A stretch of DNA of 64,000 bases from Plantibacter auratus (lineage in GTDB: Bacteria; Actinomycetota; Actinomycetes; Actinomycetales; Microbacteriaceae), in the NCBI RefSeq assembly GCF_050587365.1, contig NZ_JBOBFV010000004.1:248001-312000 (forward strand). The letters are read 5' to 3'. The translations under genes and the position numbers were made by a program. Numbering within the stretch: position 1 is the stretch's first letter; each line of letters starts with the position of its first letter. This document shows, in pieces, positions 47,735-56,000 of the stretch. The notes beneath the pieces are model-generated. The model searched no databases. It was not told the DNA's origin and worked only from the letters and a program-made list of their open reading frames with translations.

Positions 47735-49067
47735 ACGCCGCATCCCCAAGCCCCACGACCTCCTGCCGCTCATGCAGTTCAAGAAGCCGGAGTTCAACGC
47801 CCGTCGGCGACGCCTGGCGGCCGCCACAACCATCAGCGACCTGCGCACGATCGCGAAGAAGGTCACGCCGACGGCGCCCTTCGACTACACCGACGGCGCC
47901 GCCGAGGGCGAGATCTCGCTGGCCCGAGCACGGCAGGCGTTCCAGGACATCGAGTTCCACCCGGCCGTCCTGAAGAACGTCGCGAACGTCGACACCGGCT
48001 GGGACGTCCTCGGCGAGCGCGTCGCGTTCCCCTTCGGCATCGCTCCCACCGGCTTCACCCGCATGATGCAGACCGAGGGCGAGCGCGCTGGAGCATCCGC
48101 CGCAGCGGCCGCGGGCATCCCCTTCACCCTGTCGACCATGGGCACGACCTCGATCGAGGACGTCAAGGCGGCAGCGCCCGGTGGCCGCAACTGGTTCCAG
48201 CTCTACATGTGGAGTGAGCGCGAACGGTCGATGGCACTCGTCGACCGCGCGGCAGCGGCCGGCTACGACACCCTCGTCGTGACGGTCGACACCCCCGTCG
48301 GCGGCGCCCGCCTGCGCGACGTCCGCAACGGCATGACGATCCCGCCGTCGCTCACCCCGAAGACCATCGTCGACGCGCTCCCCCGCCCGGCATGGTGGAT
48401 CAACTTCCTCACCACGGAGCCGTTGGCCTTCGCGAGCCTCGACCGCTGGTCGGGAACCGTCGCGGCGCTCATCGACACCATGTTCGACCCGACCGTCGGT
48501 CCTGACGAGGTCAAGTACATCCGCGAGCAGTGGAAGGGCAAGCTCATCGTCAAGGGCGTCCAGTCGGTCGCCGATGCGAAGCTCGCCGTCGACCTCGGTG
48601 CGGACGCCGTCCAGCTCTCCAACCACGGCGGCCGCCAGCTCGACCGCGCGCCGATCCCGTTCCACCTCCTGCCGAGCGTCGTGCGCGAGGTGGGCAAGGA
48701 CGCCGAGGTGCACCTCGACACCGGCATCATGAACGGCGCCGACATCGTGGCGTCCGTCGCGCTCGGTGCGCGCTTCACCTTCATCGGCCGCGCGTACCTG
48801 TACGGACTCATGGCCGGCGGGCGCGAGGGCGTCGACCGCGCGATCCAGATCCTCTCGGGCGAGATCGTGCGCACGATGAAGCTGCTGGGTGTCGCGTCGC
48901 TCGAGGAGCTGCAGCCGCACCACGTGACCCAGCTGTCGCGGTTCACGACGCTGCAGCCGATGCCGGAGCAGTCGTCGCTGAGCGCCGGCCGGCCGGCCAC
49001 TGCGAAGCCCGCGGCACCGACCGCTCGGAAGGCTCCGGCCCGGAAGCCGGCGGCCGCGAAGGCCTGA
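47727..49067 (+). CDS. lldD: FMN-dependent L-lactate dehydrogenase
   Basis: A 446-residue alpha-hydroxyacid oxidase-family flavoprotein. FPFGIAPTGFTRMMQTEGER, the FMN-phosphate region and the catalytic His with substrate Arg in LSNHGGRQLDRAP (about 298-310) are intact. It oxidises L-lactate to pyruvate and passes electrons to the respiratory chain, the last step of rhamnose use here. Residues about 420-446 form an Ala/Lys/Pro-rich basic tail (KPAAPTARKAPARKPAAAKA) absent from typical members. The start overlaps the gntR stop region; AAAGAAGAG is the ribosome binding site. Confidence 0.9.
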   Translation: MVERRIPKPHDLLPLMQFKKPEFNARRRRLAAATTISDLRTIAKKVTPTAPFDYTDGAAEGEISLARARQAFQDIEFHPAVLKNVANVDTGWDVLGERVAFPFGIAPTGFTRMMQTEGERAGASAAAAAGIPFTLSTMGTTSIEDVKAAAPGGRNWFQLYMWSERERSMALVDRAAAAGYDTLVVTVDTPVGGARLRDVRNGMTIPPSLTPKTIVDALPRPAWWINFLTTEPLAFASLDRWSGTVAALIDTMFDPTVGPDEVKYIREQWKGKLIVKGVQSVADAKLAVDLGADAVQLSNHGGRQLDRAPIPFHLLPSVVREVGKDAEVHLDTGIMNGADIVASVALGARFTFIGRAYLYGLMAGGREGVDRAIQILSGEIVRTMKLLGVASLEELQPHHVTQLSRFTTLQPMPEQSSLSAGRPATAKPAAPTARKAPARKPAAAKA

Positions 49068-49151
49068 CCGCCCGACTGAACCCCGTCACCACCGCACTCC
49101 ACGGGTTGTCCCCGATGTCCTCCGTCGCTCCTTCGGGAACGATGGAACCGA

Positions 49152-49181
49152 CCCGACGGTCGCAGCACCTGCGCCGTCGGG
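49152..49181. terminator. Hairpin CCCGACGG / CCGTCGGG downstream of lldD
   Basis: An 8-bp outer stem plus CGCA/TGCG inner pairing (49152-49181) lies 85 bases after lldD and before the next gene. No T run follows. Confidence 0.5.
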
Positions 49182-49208
49182 CCGGTGTTCGACGATCTGG
49201 AGGCGACG

Positions 49209-49877
49209 GTGGCACAGCTCCTCGTGATCGGTGGGAGCGGCCGCACCGGGCGACTCATCATCGGCGAGGCTCTTCGCCGCGGCCACTCGGTCACAGCCCT
49301 CGTCCACGACCCCGCAGCCGTCGTCCCCGGCGACCGGCTGACGGTCGTCCAGGGGTCTCCCCTGCGGAGTGAGGACGTCGAAGAGGCCATGCGTGGCGCG
49401 CAGGCCGTGATCATCGCCCTCAGCAACATCGGCTCGTCCGACTGGCCGTGGGCACGCCAGGTCAGCCCTCCCGACCTCATCTCGAACGCCGTCCGGGTCG
49501 TGGCGGATGCGATGCGCTCGCGTGGCCTCCGTCGAATCGTCCTCCTCTCCGCGCTCGGTGCCGGCGAGTCGGTCCGAAGCGTCCCCGCGGGCCTGCGGTG
49601 GGCGACGCACTTCCTCCGACTCGGCACCGTCTACGCCGATCACGAGCAGGCGGACGCGTTCCTCCGCCGCTCGGAGCTCGACTGGACCATCGTGCACCCG
49701 ACCGTGCTCTCCGCCAGCGACGCCCGACGCCCGGTCGTGTCGTCACCGCCGGGAAGCTGGCCGAGCTCGCTCCGGATCCCTCGCTGCGACGTCGCCGCGT
49801 TCCTCGTCGACGCGGTCGACGACGAGGACCTCATCGGCTCGGCCCCGGTCATCTCCTCGGGTCCACGCCGCAGCTGA
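49209..49877 (+). CDS. NAD(P)H-binding atypical SDR protein
   Basis: A 222-residue protein of the NAD(P)H-binding (NmrA/YwnB-like) group: AQLLVIGGSGRTGRLIIGEA at the start holds the GxxGxxG loop, and VLLSALGAGES and LDWTIVHPTVLS are typical later segments. Such proteins act as reductases or redox sensors. I chose GTG at 49209 because GGAGG lies five bases before it; a GTG at 49185 is possible. Function is not known. Confidence 0.78.
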   Translation: MAQLLVIGGSGRTGRLIIGEALRRGHSVTALVHDPAAVVPGDRLTVVQGSPLRSEDVEEAMRGAQAVIIALSNIGSSDWPWARQVSPPDLISNAVRVVADAMRSRGLRRIVLLSALGAGESVRSVPAGLRWATHFLRLGTVYADHEQADAFLRRSELDWTIVHPTVLSASDARRPVVSSPPGSWPSSLRIPRCDVAAFLVDAVDDEDLIGSAPVISSGPRRS

Positions 49878-49908
49878 CGGTGCGCCCGCCGACGGGCACT
49901 ACCGCGAC

Positions 49909-50667
49909 TCAGGAGCCGGCGGCCGCCCGTGACGCTGCAGGACGACGCCCGATGATGCGGTCCGTCAGTTCGCAGACGCCCCACCAGGTGACGCGGAGCA
50001 TGGCTTCGACGACGATGCCGCTCGTCATCTTGGAGGCCCCGAGCGTCCGCTCGGTGAAGGTGATCGGCACTTCGACGATCCGCAGACCGGCGCGGTTCGC
50101 GTGCCAGAGCATGTCGACCTGGAAGCCGTAGCCGTGGCTGTGGACCTCGTCGAGCTGCAGCCGCCGCAGTGCGTCGGCGCTGAACACACGGTAGCCGCCG
50201 GTCACGTCGCGGGCGGGGAGCCGGAGCGCGAACCGGGCGTAGGCACTGCCGACCCGCGAGATGGCCTCGCGATGCTTGGGCCAGTTGACGACGGTGCCGC
50301 CCGGGACCCAGCGCGACCCGAGGACGACGTCCGCCTCCGCGGTGGCCGCGAGGAGTGCCGGCAACTGCTCGGGGGCATGGGATCCGTCGGCGTCCATCTC
50401 GACCACGTTGCCGAATCCGCGCCCGAGCGCCCAGGCGAAGCCGGCCTTGTAGGCGGCGCCGAGCCCTTCCTTGCCGGTGCGATGCAACACGTGCACCGCG
50501 TCGTCCTCGGCGGCGAGCCGGTCGGCGATCGCTCCGGTGCCGTCGGGTGAGTTGTCGTCGACCACGAGCACCTCGACGGATGGTGCGGCAACACGGACGC
50601 GCGCGACGATCCTCTCCAGGTTCTCGCGTTCGTTGTAGGTGGGAATGATGACCACCGTGGAATCCAT
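49909..50667 (-). CDS. Polyprenol-phosphate mannosyltransferase-like glycosyltransferase
   Basis: A 252-residue GT2 enzyme: VVIIPTYNERENLERIVARV at the N-terminus, VVDDNSPDGTG near 35-45, and EMDADGSHAPE with the metal-binding D92-x-D94. The length and the ASKMTSGIVVEAMLRVTWWG end match soluble dolichol-phosphate mannose synthase (Ppm1-like) proteins that transfer mannose from GDP-mannose to polyprenyl phosphate at the membrane for lipoglycan or protein mannosylation. GAGGAC precedes the ATG. It appears to be a single gene. Confidence 0.86.
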   Translation of the reverse strand: MDSTVVIIPTYNERENLERIVARVRVAAPSVEVLVVDDNSPDGTGAIADRLAAEDDAVHVLHRTGKEGLGAAYKAGFAWALGRGFGNVVEMDADGSHAPEQLPALLAATAEADVVLGSRWVPGGTVVNWPKHREAISRVGSAYARFALRLPARDVTGGYRVFSADALRRLQLDEVHSHGYGFQVDMLWHANRAGLRIVEVPITFTERTLGASKMTSGIVVEAMLRVTWWGVCELTDRIIGRRPAASRAAAGS

Positions 50668-50781
50668 GTGCCGTCCTCGTGTCTGCTCAGCCAGCGTAGC
50701 GCGCTGAACAGGACCGTATCGGCGGCCTCCGACCGGACGGCCGGACGCTCAGGAAACGGTCGGCGAACGTCCGGCTGGGGG

Positions 50782-51015
50782 TCAGTTGTTGCTGGCGAAG
50801 TGCGCCGGGATGAAGATGGCGAGCGCGATCATGAGGATGCCACCCATGAACCAGACGGCCTGCAGGACGTCCGTGCGGAACGCCTCGCCGAACGCCCACA
50901 TGCCGCCGGCGAACAGGGCGAAGGCGATCACGACCCAGAACCCCGTCGCATCGCTCAGGGTGCCGGAGCGCCCTGCGTTGGCGCGTTCGTGGTCACGTCG
51001 TTCTCCGGCGTCCAT
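50782..51015 (-). CDS. Small two-TM membrane protein
   Basis: A 77-residue protein with a polar N-terminus of about 24 residues and two hydrophobic segments (about 25-43 and 52-70; ALFAGGMWAFGEAF lies at the turn). I do not recognise it. GAGGAAGGG lies a few bases before the ATG and TATACC upstream could be the -10 box, so it looks genuinely expressed. Confidence 0.65.
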   Translation of the reverse strand: MDAGERRDHERANAGRSGTLSDATGFWVVIAFALFAGGMWAFGEAFRTDVLQAVWFMGGILMIALAIFIPAHFASNN

Positions 51016-51093
51016 GGGTGCCCTTCCTCAGGTTCAAGCGGTCAGTGCAGGTATACGCCGCCCCACTGGCACCCGCAACCCCTCGACACCGAC

Positions 51094-51163
51094 CTCGGTC
51101 CCTGAGCCGCACCCGACCCCTGAGACCGAACCACCCCGGCCCCTGAGCTCGTCGAAGGGTTAT
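51094..51163. repeat. CCCTGAGCC/GAGCTCGTCGAAGGG repeat cluster
   Basis: Three degenerate CCCTGAG units (GTCCCTGAGCCGCACCC, CCCCTGAGACCGAACC, CCCCTGAGCTCGTCGAAGGG). The last reaches the TTATCC at the 3' end of the dimethylargininase gene, so the repeat abuts its stop codon. Confidence 0.75.
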
Positions 51164-52041
51164 CCGCGCAGCTCCAGCGTGCAGCACTTCACGCCGCCGC
51201 CGCCGAGGAGCAGCTCGGACAGGTCGACGCCGATCGGCGTGTAGCCTCGCTCGCGCAGTTGACGCTCGAACCCGACGGCCCGGGCGGCGATGACGACCTC
51301 ACGACCGTTCGAGATTGAGTTGAGACCGAGGACGGCTGCGTCCTCGGTGCTCACGTGGATCGCGTCGGGGTAGCGCTGCTCGAGGATGCGGTTGCTCGCC
51401 TCGTCGAACGCGGTCGGCAGGTAGGCGATGTTCGCGGGTGAGCCGTCGGCGGGAGCCACCGGGTCGAGCACGGCGATCGCGGTGTCGAGGTGGTAGAAAC
51501 TCGGGTTCACGAGGTTGAGGGTCACGACCTCGCGGTCGAAGATCCGACGCACCTCGTCGTGGCTGCGGGGATCGGTGCGGAAGCCGGTCCCGGCGAGGAT
51601 GGTGTCGCCGACGAGCATGATGTCCCCCTCGCCCTCGTTCACGAACTCGGGGCGCTCGACGCGGAAGCCGTTCGCCTCGAACCAGTCCATGTAGGCCGGC
51701 CCCTCGGGGATGCGCTCCTCGTAGGTGAACTTCGCCCCGTAGGCGATACCGTCGAGCGTGAAGCCGCCGTTCGCCGCGAACACCATGTCCGGCAGGCCGT
51801 CGAGCGGGTCGATGAGCTCGATCCGGTGGCCGAGATCGAGGTAGGCCTGGTGCAGCTGTTCCCACTGCGACACCGCGAGTGAGGTGTCGGTCGGGTCGTC
51901 CGGGTTCATCCAGGGGTTGATCCGGTAGCTGACGGTGAAGCGGTCCGGCCGACACATGAGGTACCGGCGGCGGTTCGCGACGCGGGTGCCGGTCGTGGCG
52001 TCCTGCGTGGTGGGGGTGGGGTGGTTGAGCGTCGACGACAC
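51160..52041 (-). CDS. ddaH: Dimethylargininase (DDAH) family amidinotransferase
   Basis: A 293-residue pentein-fold enzyme. FAANGGFTLDG near 75, NEGEGDIM near 130, SFYHLDTAIAVLD with catalytic His near 183 and GGGGVKCCTLELRG with catalytic Cys near 286-287 match the dimethylarginine dimethylaminohydrolase / guanidino-modifying family. It should hydrolyse methylated arginine or arginine-like substrates to citrulline. I chose the GTG at 52041, which has GGAGG five bases upstream; the frame is open to 52110. It is divergent from an Lrp regulator that probably controls it. Confidence 0.83.
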   Translation of the reverse strand: MSSTLNHPTPTTQDATTGTRVANRRRYLMCRPDRFTVSYRINPWMNPDDPTDTSLAVSQWEQLHQAYLDLGHRIELIDPLDGLPDMVFAANGGFTLDGIAYGAKFTYEERIPEGPAYMDWFEANGFRVERPEFVNEGEGDIMLVGDTILAGTGFRTDPRSHDEVRRIFDREVVTLNLVNPSFYHLDTAIAVLDPVAPADGSPANIAYLPTAFDEASNRILEQRYPDAIHVSTEDAAVLGLNSISNGREVVIAARAVGFERQLRERGYTPIGVDLSELLLGGGGVKCCTLELRG

Positions 52042-52174
52042 GTCGGCCTCCAAACGAGCGAGGGTCGGCGGACGAGGTCCAGGGGCCCGGGGGCACGCCA
52101 CGTTCATCATTGCATGCGATTCGCAGCGTTTTCACGGAGTTTGGCGCAGGAATACTGCGAAGTGGCAGCTTTTC

Positions 52175-52189
52175 GCGCAATGATTGCGC
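52175..52189. promoter_or_regulatory. Lrp/AsnC operator GCGCAATGATTGCGC
   Basis: A perfect 15-bp palindrome directly upstream of the lrp -10 box, in the 162-bp region shared with the divergent dimethylargininase gene. A related half-site, ATTGCATGCGATTCGC, lies near 52110-52128. Confidence 0.7.
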
Positions 52190-52190
52190 T

Positions 52191-52196
52191 TACACT
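52191..52196 (+). promoter_or_regulatory. -10 box TACACT of leaderless lrp gene
   Basis: TACACT is seven bases before the ATG at 52204 and abuts the GCGCAATGATTGCGC palindrome. Confidence 0.55.
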
Positions 52197-52203
52197 GAGT
52201 CCC

Positions 52204-52641
52204 ATGGACAACCTCGACCGCGGCATCATCGACCTGCTCCGACAGAACTCACGCGCCGGCTACGGCGACATCGGCACGGTCGTGGGCTTGTCGGCCTCAG
52301 CGGTGAAGCGACGCGTCGACCGCCTCGTCGCCGACGGGGTCATCCAGTCGTTCACGATCCAGGTCGACCCCACGGTCGACGGCATGCAGACAGAAGCCTA
52401 CGTCGAACTCTTCTGCCGCGGCACCGTGTCCCCCAACGAGCTGCTGCGGATCCTGTCGGGCGTCCCGGAGGTCGTCGACGCCGGCACCGTCACCGGGAGC
52501 GCCGACGCCATCGTGCACATGCGGGCCCGCAACATCCCAGCCCTCGAGGACGCCCTGGAGAAGGTGCGGATCGCGCCGAACGTCGACCACACCCGCAGCG
52601 CGATCGTCCTCACCCGCCTCATCCACCGCCACATCGACTGA
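52204..52641 (+). CDS. Lrp/AsnC family transcriptional regulator
   Basis: A 145-residue regulator: DNLDRGIIDLLRQNSRAGYG and VVGLSASAVKRRVDRLVADG form the AsnC helix-turn-helix (2-48), followed by the RAM ligand domain with VTGSADAIVHMRARNI. It probably senses an amino acid and controls the divergent dimethylargininase gene; arginine or ornithine is plausible but unproven. It ends 12 bases before a spaced palindrome. Confidence 0.9.
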   Translation: MDNLDRGIIDLLRQNSRAGYGDIGTVVGLSASAVKRRVDRLVADGVIQSFTIQVDPTVDGMQTEAYVELFCRGTVSPNELLRILSGVPEVVDAGTVTGSADAIVHMRARNIPALEDALEKVRIAPNVDHTRSAIVLTRLIHRHID

Positions 52642-52652
52642 CCCCTCCCCGG

Positions 52653-52717
52653 CCCGCGAACTGTCACCAACGCACAGTGAGGCTCGTCCGAAGTCGCCAT
52701 TCGTGACCGTTCGCGGG
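52653..52717. terminator. 65-bp palindrome CCCGCGAACTGTCAC after lrp
   Basis: Arms of 15 bases (52653-52667 and 52703-52717) pair with one mismatch. Third copy of the CGCGAACTGTCAC family, placed after lrp and just before the YtrA-type gntR gene at 52730. Confidence 0.72.
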
Positions 52718-52729
52718 CAGGATGGGCGG

Positions 52730-53080
52730 ATGGAGTGGACGATTCAGGCGGGGACCAGTGTGTTCGAGCAGCTGCGGACGCAGGTGATCGAGGCCGTCCG
52801 CGACGGACGACTGGCGACCGGGGCGAAGCTCCCGACGGTGCGCGGGCTGGCCGACGAGCTGGGGATCGCACCGAACACCGTCGCCAAGGCGTACCGGCTG
52901 CTCGAGACCGATGGGGTCATCGAGACCCGGGGGCGCGCGGGGACGTTCGTGTCAGCGCACGGCGACGCGATCGACCGGCAGGCGCAGCTGGCAGCGGCGG
53001 CCTACGCGGACCGCATCCGAGACCTCGGTGTCTCGCCGGAGGACGCCGTGGCGCTCGTGGAGGCCGCGCTCCGCGCCTGA
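52730..53080 (+). CDS. GntR (YtrA subfamily) transcriptional regulator
   Basis: A 116-residue regulator, essentially a winged helix (10-75: SVFEQLRTQVIEAVRDGRLA, LPTVRGLADELGIAPNTVAK, then GVIETRGRAGTFV) with a short C-terminal helix pair, as in YtrA proteins that control ABC transporters. No transporter is adjacent. AGGATGGGCGG precedes the ATG. It converges on putA with a ten-base gap and no separate terminator. Confidence 0.86.
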   Translation: MEWTIQAGTSVFEQLRTQVIEAVRDGRLATGAKLPTVRGLADELGIAPNTVAKAYRLLETDGVIETRGRAGTFVSAHGDAIDRQAQLAAAAYADRIRDLGVSPEDAVALVEAALRA

Positions 53081-53090
53081 GCCGCCGGGC

Positions 53091-56000
53091 TCAGATGACG
53101 CTCTGGGACCAGGGGTCGGGGTTGCCGAACCGGTGCGCCGTGATCGAGATCGCCTGTTCGCGGAGGAAGGGCAGCAGCTCCACCCGTCCGGCCTGCGTGA
53201 CCGGTCCCGCCCAGATCGCGATCTCGGGGTCGCCGCCGAGCGCCTCTGCGAGTCGCTTCGCGAGCGGCTCAGGCTCGGAGGCCTCCGTTCCGGGTTCCGC
53301 TTCCGCGACCGTCTCGGGACGCGGACCGACGATCCGCACCCGGGTCGCGACCGGCGGCTCCTGGCCCAGCTCGCCCGTGTCGATCGACCCGCGGGCCGCC
53401 ATCCGGGTCAGCCACTGCTCGTCGGTCTCCAGCGAGACGGGGATGCTCAGCTCGGACAACCAGTCGCGCACCTCGCGCGGCAGCCGCCCGCCGAGGCTGA
53501 CGGTGAACCGCGACCGCGACCGCACCGCGGCGATGAGGACCCGCAGCGCATCGCCCAGGTCGGCCCCCGACGCGACGCGTACCGCGACCGGAACCGGCCG
53601 GTAGCGCAGGAGGTTCCGTTCCACGCCGAGCTGCGAGACGTCTTTCACCTCGCCGAACTCGTTCCCCCACGCGATCGCGTCACTGAGCGCCGACCGTCGC
53701 AGCACGTCGAAGGCTTCGTAGGTGAGCGACGGCTGGGCCGCCTCGATGAGCTTCACGATGCGGGTGTCGAGCCCGCGGAGGTGCAGGCTGCGGCTCGCCG
53801 ATCCCGGATCCGGTCGCCACTCGCCGAGCCCGAACAGGTAGTTGGGGCCGCCGGCCTTCGTGCCGGTCCCGACCGACGAACGCTTCCACCCGCCGAAGGG
53901 CTGGCGCTGCACGATCGCACCGGTGATGCCCCGGTTGACGTACAGGTTGCCCGCCTCGACGGTGTCGAGCCACTCCCCGAGATCGACCGGGTCGAGGGTG
54001 TGCAGGCCCGCGGTCAGCCCGTAGGGGGTCGCGTTCTGCAGGGCGATCGCCTCGGTGAGGTTCGCGGCCTGCATAATGCCGAGGACCGGTCCGAAGTACT
54101 CGGTCACGTGGAAGGGCGAGCCCGGCTGGACACCGGTGCGCACCCCCGGCGACCAGAGGCGCTCGCTCGGCTGGCCGAAGTTGACCGAGGAGTCGTCGAG
54201 CAGTTTCGGCTCGACGAGCCACTTCTCGCCGAGGCGCAGCTCGGTCAACCCGGCGAGGAGCTTCTCCCCCGCAGGCTCGACGATCGGCCCCATCTGCGTC
54301 CGCGCATCGGACGGCCAGCCGACCCGGAGCGAGCGGACGGCGTCCTCGAGCTGTCGCAGGAAGCGGTCCGATCGTGCCACCGAACCGACGAGGATCACGA
54401 GCGACGCGGCCGAGCACTTCTGCCCGGCGTGCCCGAAGGCGCTCTTCACGATGTCGGCGACGGCGAGGTCGAGGTCGGCACTGGGCGTGACGATGATCGC
54501 GTTCTTCCCGCTCGTCTCCGCCAGCAGCGGCAGGTCGGCACGCCACCCACGGAACAACTGCGCCGTTTCGAAGGAGCCGGTCAGGATCACCCGGTCGACG
54601 GCCGGGTGGGACACGAGCCGACGTCCGAGGTCGCCCTCCGCCACATCGGCGAGCACGAGGAGGTCGCGCGGCACCCCGGCGTCCCACAGTGCCTCGACGA
54701 TCACGGCTGCGCACCGCTTCGCCTGTGGAGCGGGCTTGATGATCACGCCGCTGCCGGCGGCGAGCGCCGCGAGGACGCCTCCGGCCGGGATGGCGACGGG
54801 GAAGTTCCAGGGCGGCGTCACGACCGTGAGCGCGGAGGGGACGAAGCTCGCGCCGTGCACACTCTCGAGCAGAGGCGCGTTGGCCGCGTAGTAGTGCGCG
54901 AAGTCGACGGCCTCGCTCACCTCGGGATCGGCCTCGGCGATCGTCTTGCCGGTCTCGCTCGCCATGACCTCGATGAGGTCCGCCCGACGGGAGGCGAGGA
55001 CCCGAGCTGCAGCGTGCAGGACGGCGGCCCGTTCGGCGGCAGGGCGGGCTCCCCATCGCTCACCGGCGGCGTGGACCATCGTGATCGTGCGTTCGAGGAC
55101 GCGTGGGTCGTCGATGGCCGCGGCCGCGACCGCTGCGCCACCGAGGGTCGACTGCGGGACGCGCGCCAGGATCGACGCTCCCCACGCCCGGTTCGCCGCG
55201 AGCGAGGGGTCGGTGTCGGCGGCGTTCTCGAAGCCCGGGGCGCCGTCGACGACACCACCGCGCTCCGAACGGGAGAAGACCGCCGTCTCGACGTACGCCG
55301 AGGACGGATCGGCGTGGAAGCGGTCCTCACCGCCGCTCGATCCGCGTTCCAGCCCGAGGACCTGCTGCGTGAGTCCGGCGTCCGGTGCCTGTGCGGGATC
55401 GCGGAAGCGGTCGTCCCCGTCGTTGTCGGGCAGCGGTGCCTCCGGGGCCTCCGCGGCGCGGTCCTGCGTCCGGTTGGGGGTCGGCACCTGCCCGGCGGTC
55501 TCTCCGAGGGCGTCGACCGACGCGAGGAACCGACGTCGCTCGCGTGCGAACAGGGTCGGCTTCTCGGCGAGCTCGAACACCGCCGACATGAAGTTCTCCT
55601 CGCTGGCGTTCTCCTCCAGACGGCGGACGAGGTAGGAGATCGCGACGTCGAACTCCTTCGGGTTCACGACGGGCGTGTACAGCAGCACCGTCCCGACGTC
55701 CCGCTTGATGGCCTCGACCTGACCGGTCGCCATCCCCAGCAGCATCTCGAAGTCCACACGCTCGCGAACACCGCGGTCGCCCGCGAGGAGCCACGCGTAG
55801 GCGATGTCGAAGAGGTTGTGCCCGGCGACCCCGACCCGCACGACGTCCGTGTGCGCCGGCGTGAGCGCCCAGTCGAGCACCCGCTTGTAGTTGGTGTCGG
55901 TCTCCCGCTTCGATCCGGTCGTCGCGAGCGGCCAACCGTGGATCGCCGCGTCGACCCGCTCCATCGCGAGGTTCGCGCCCTTCACCAGCCGCACCTTGAT

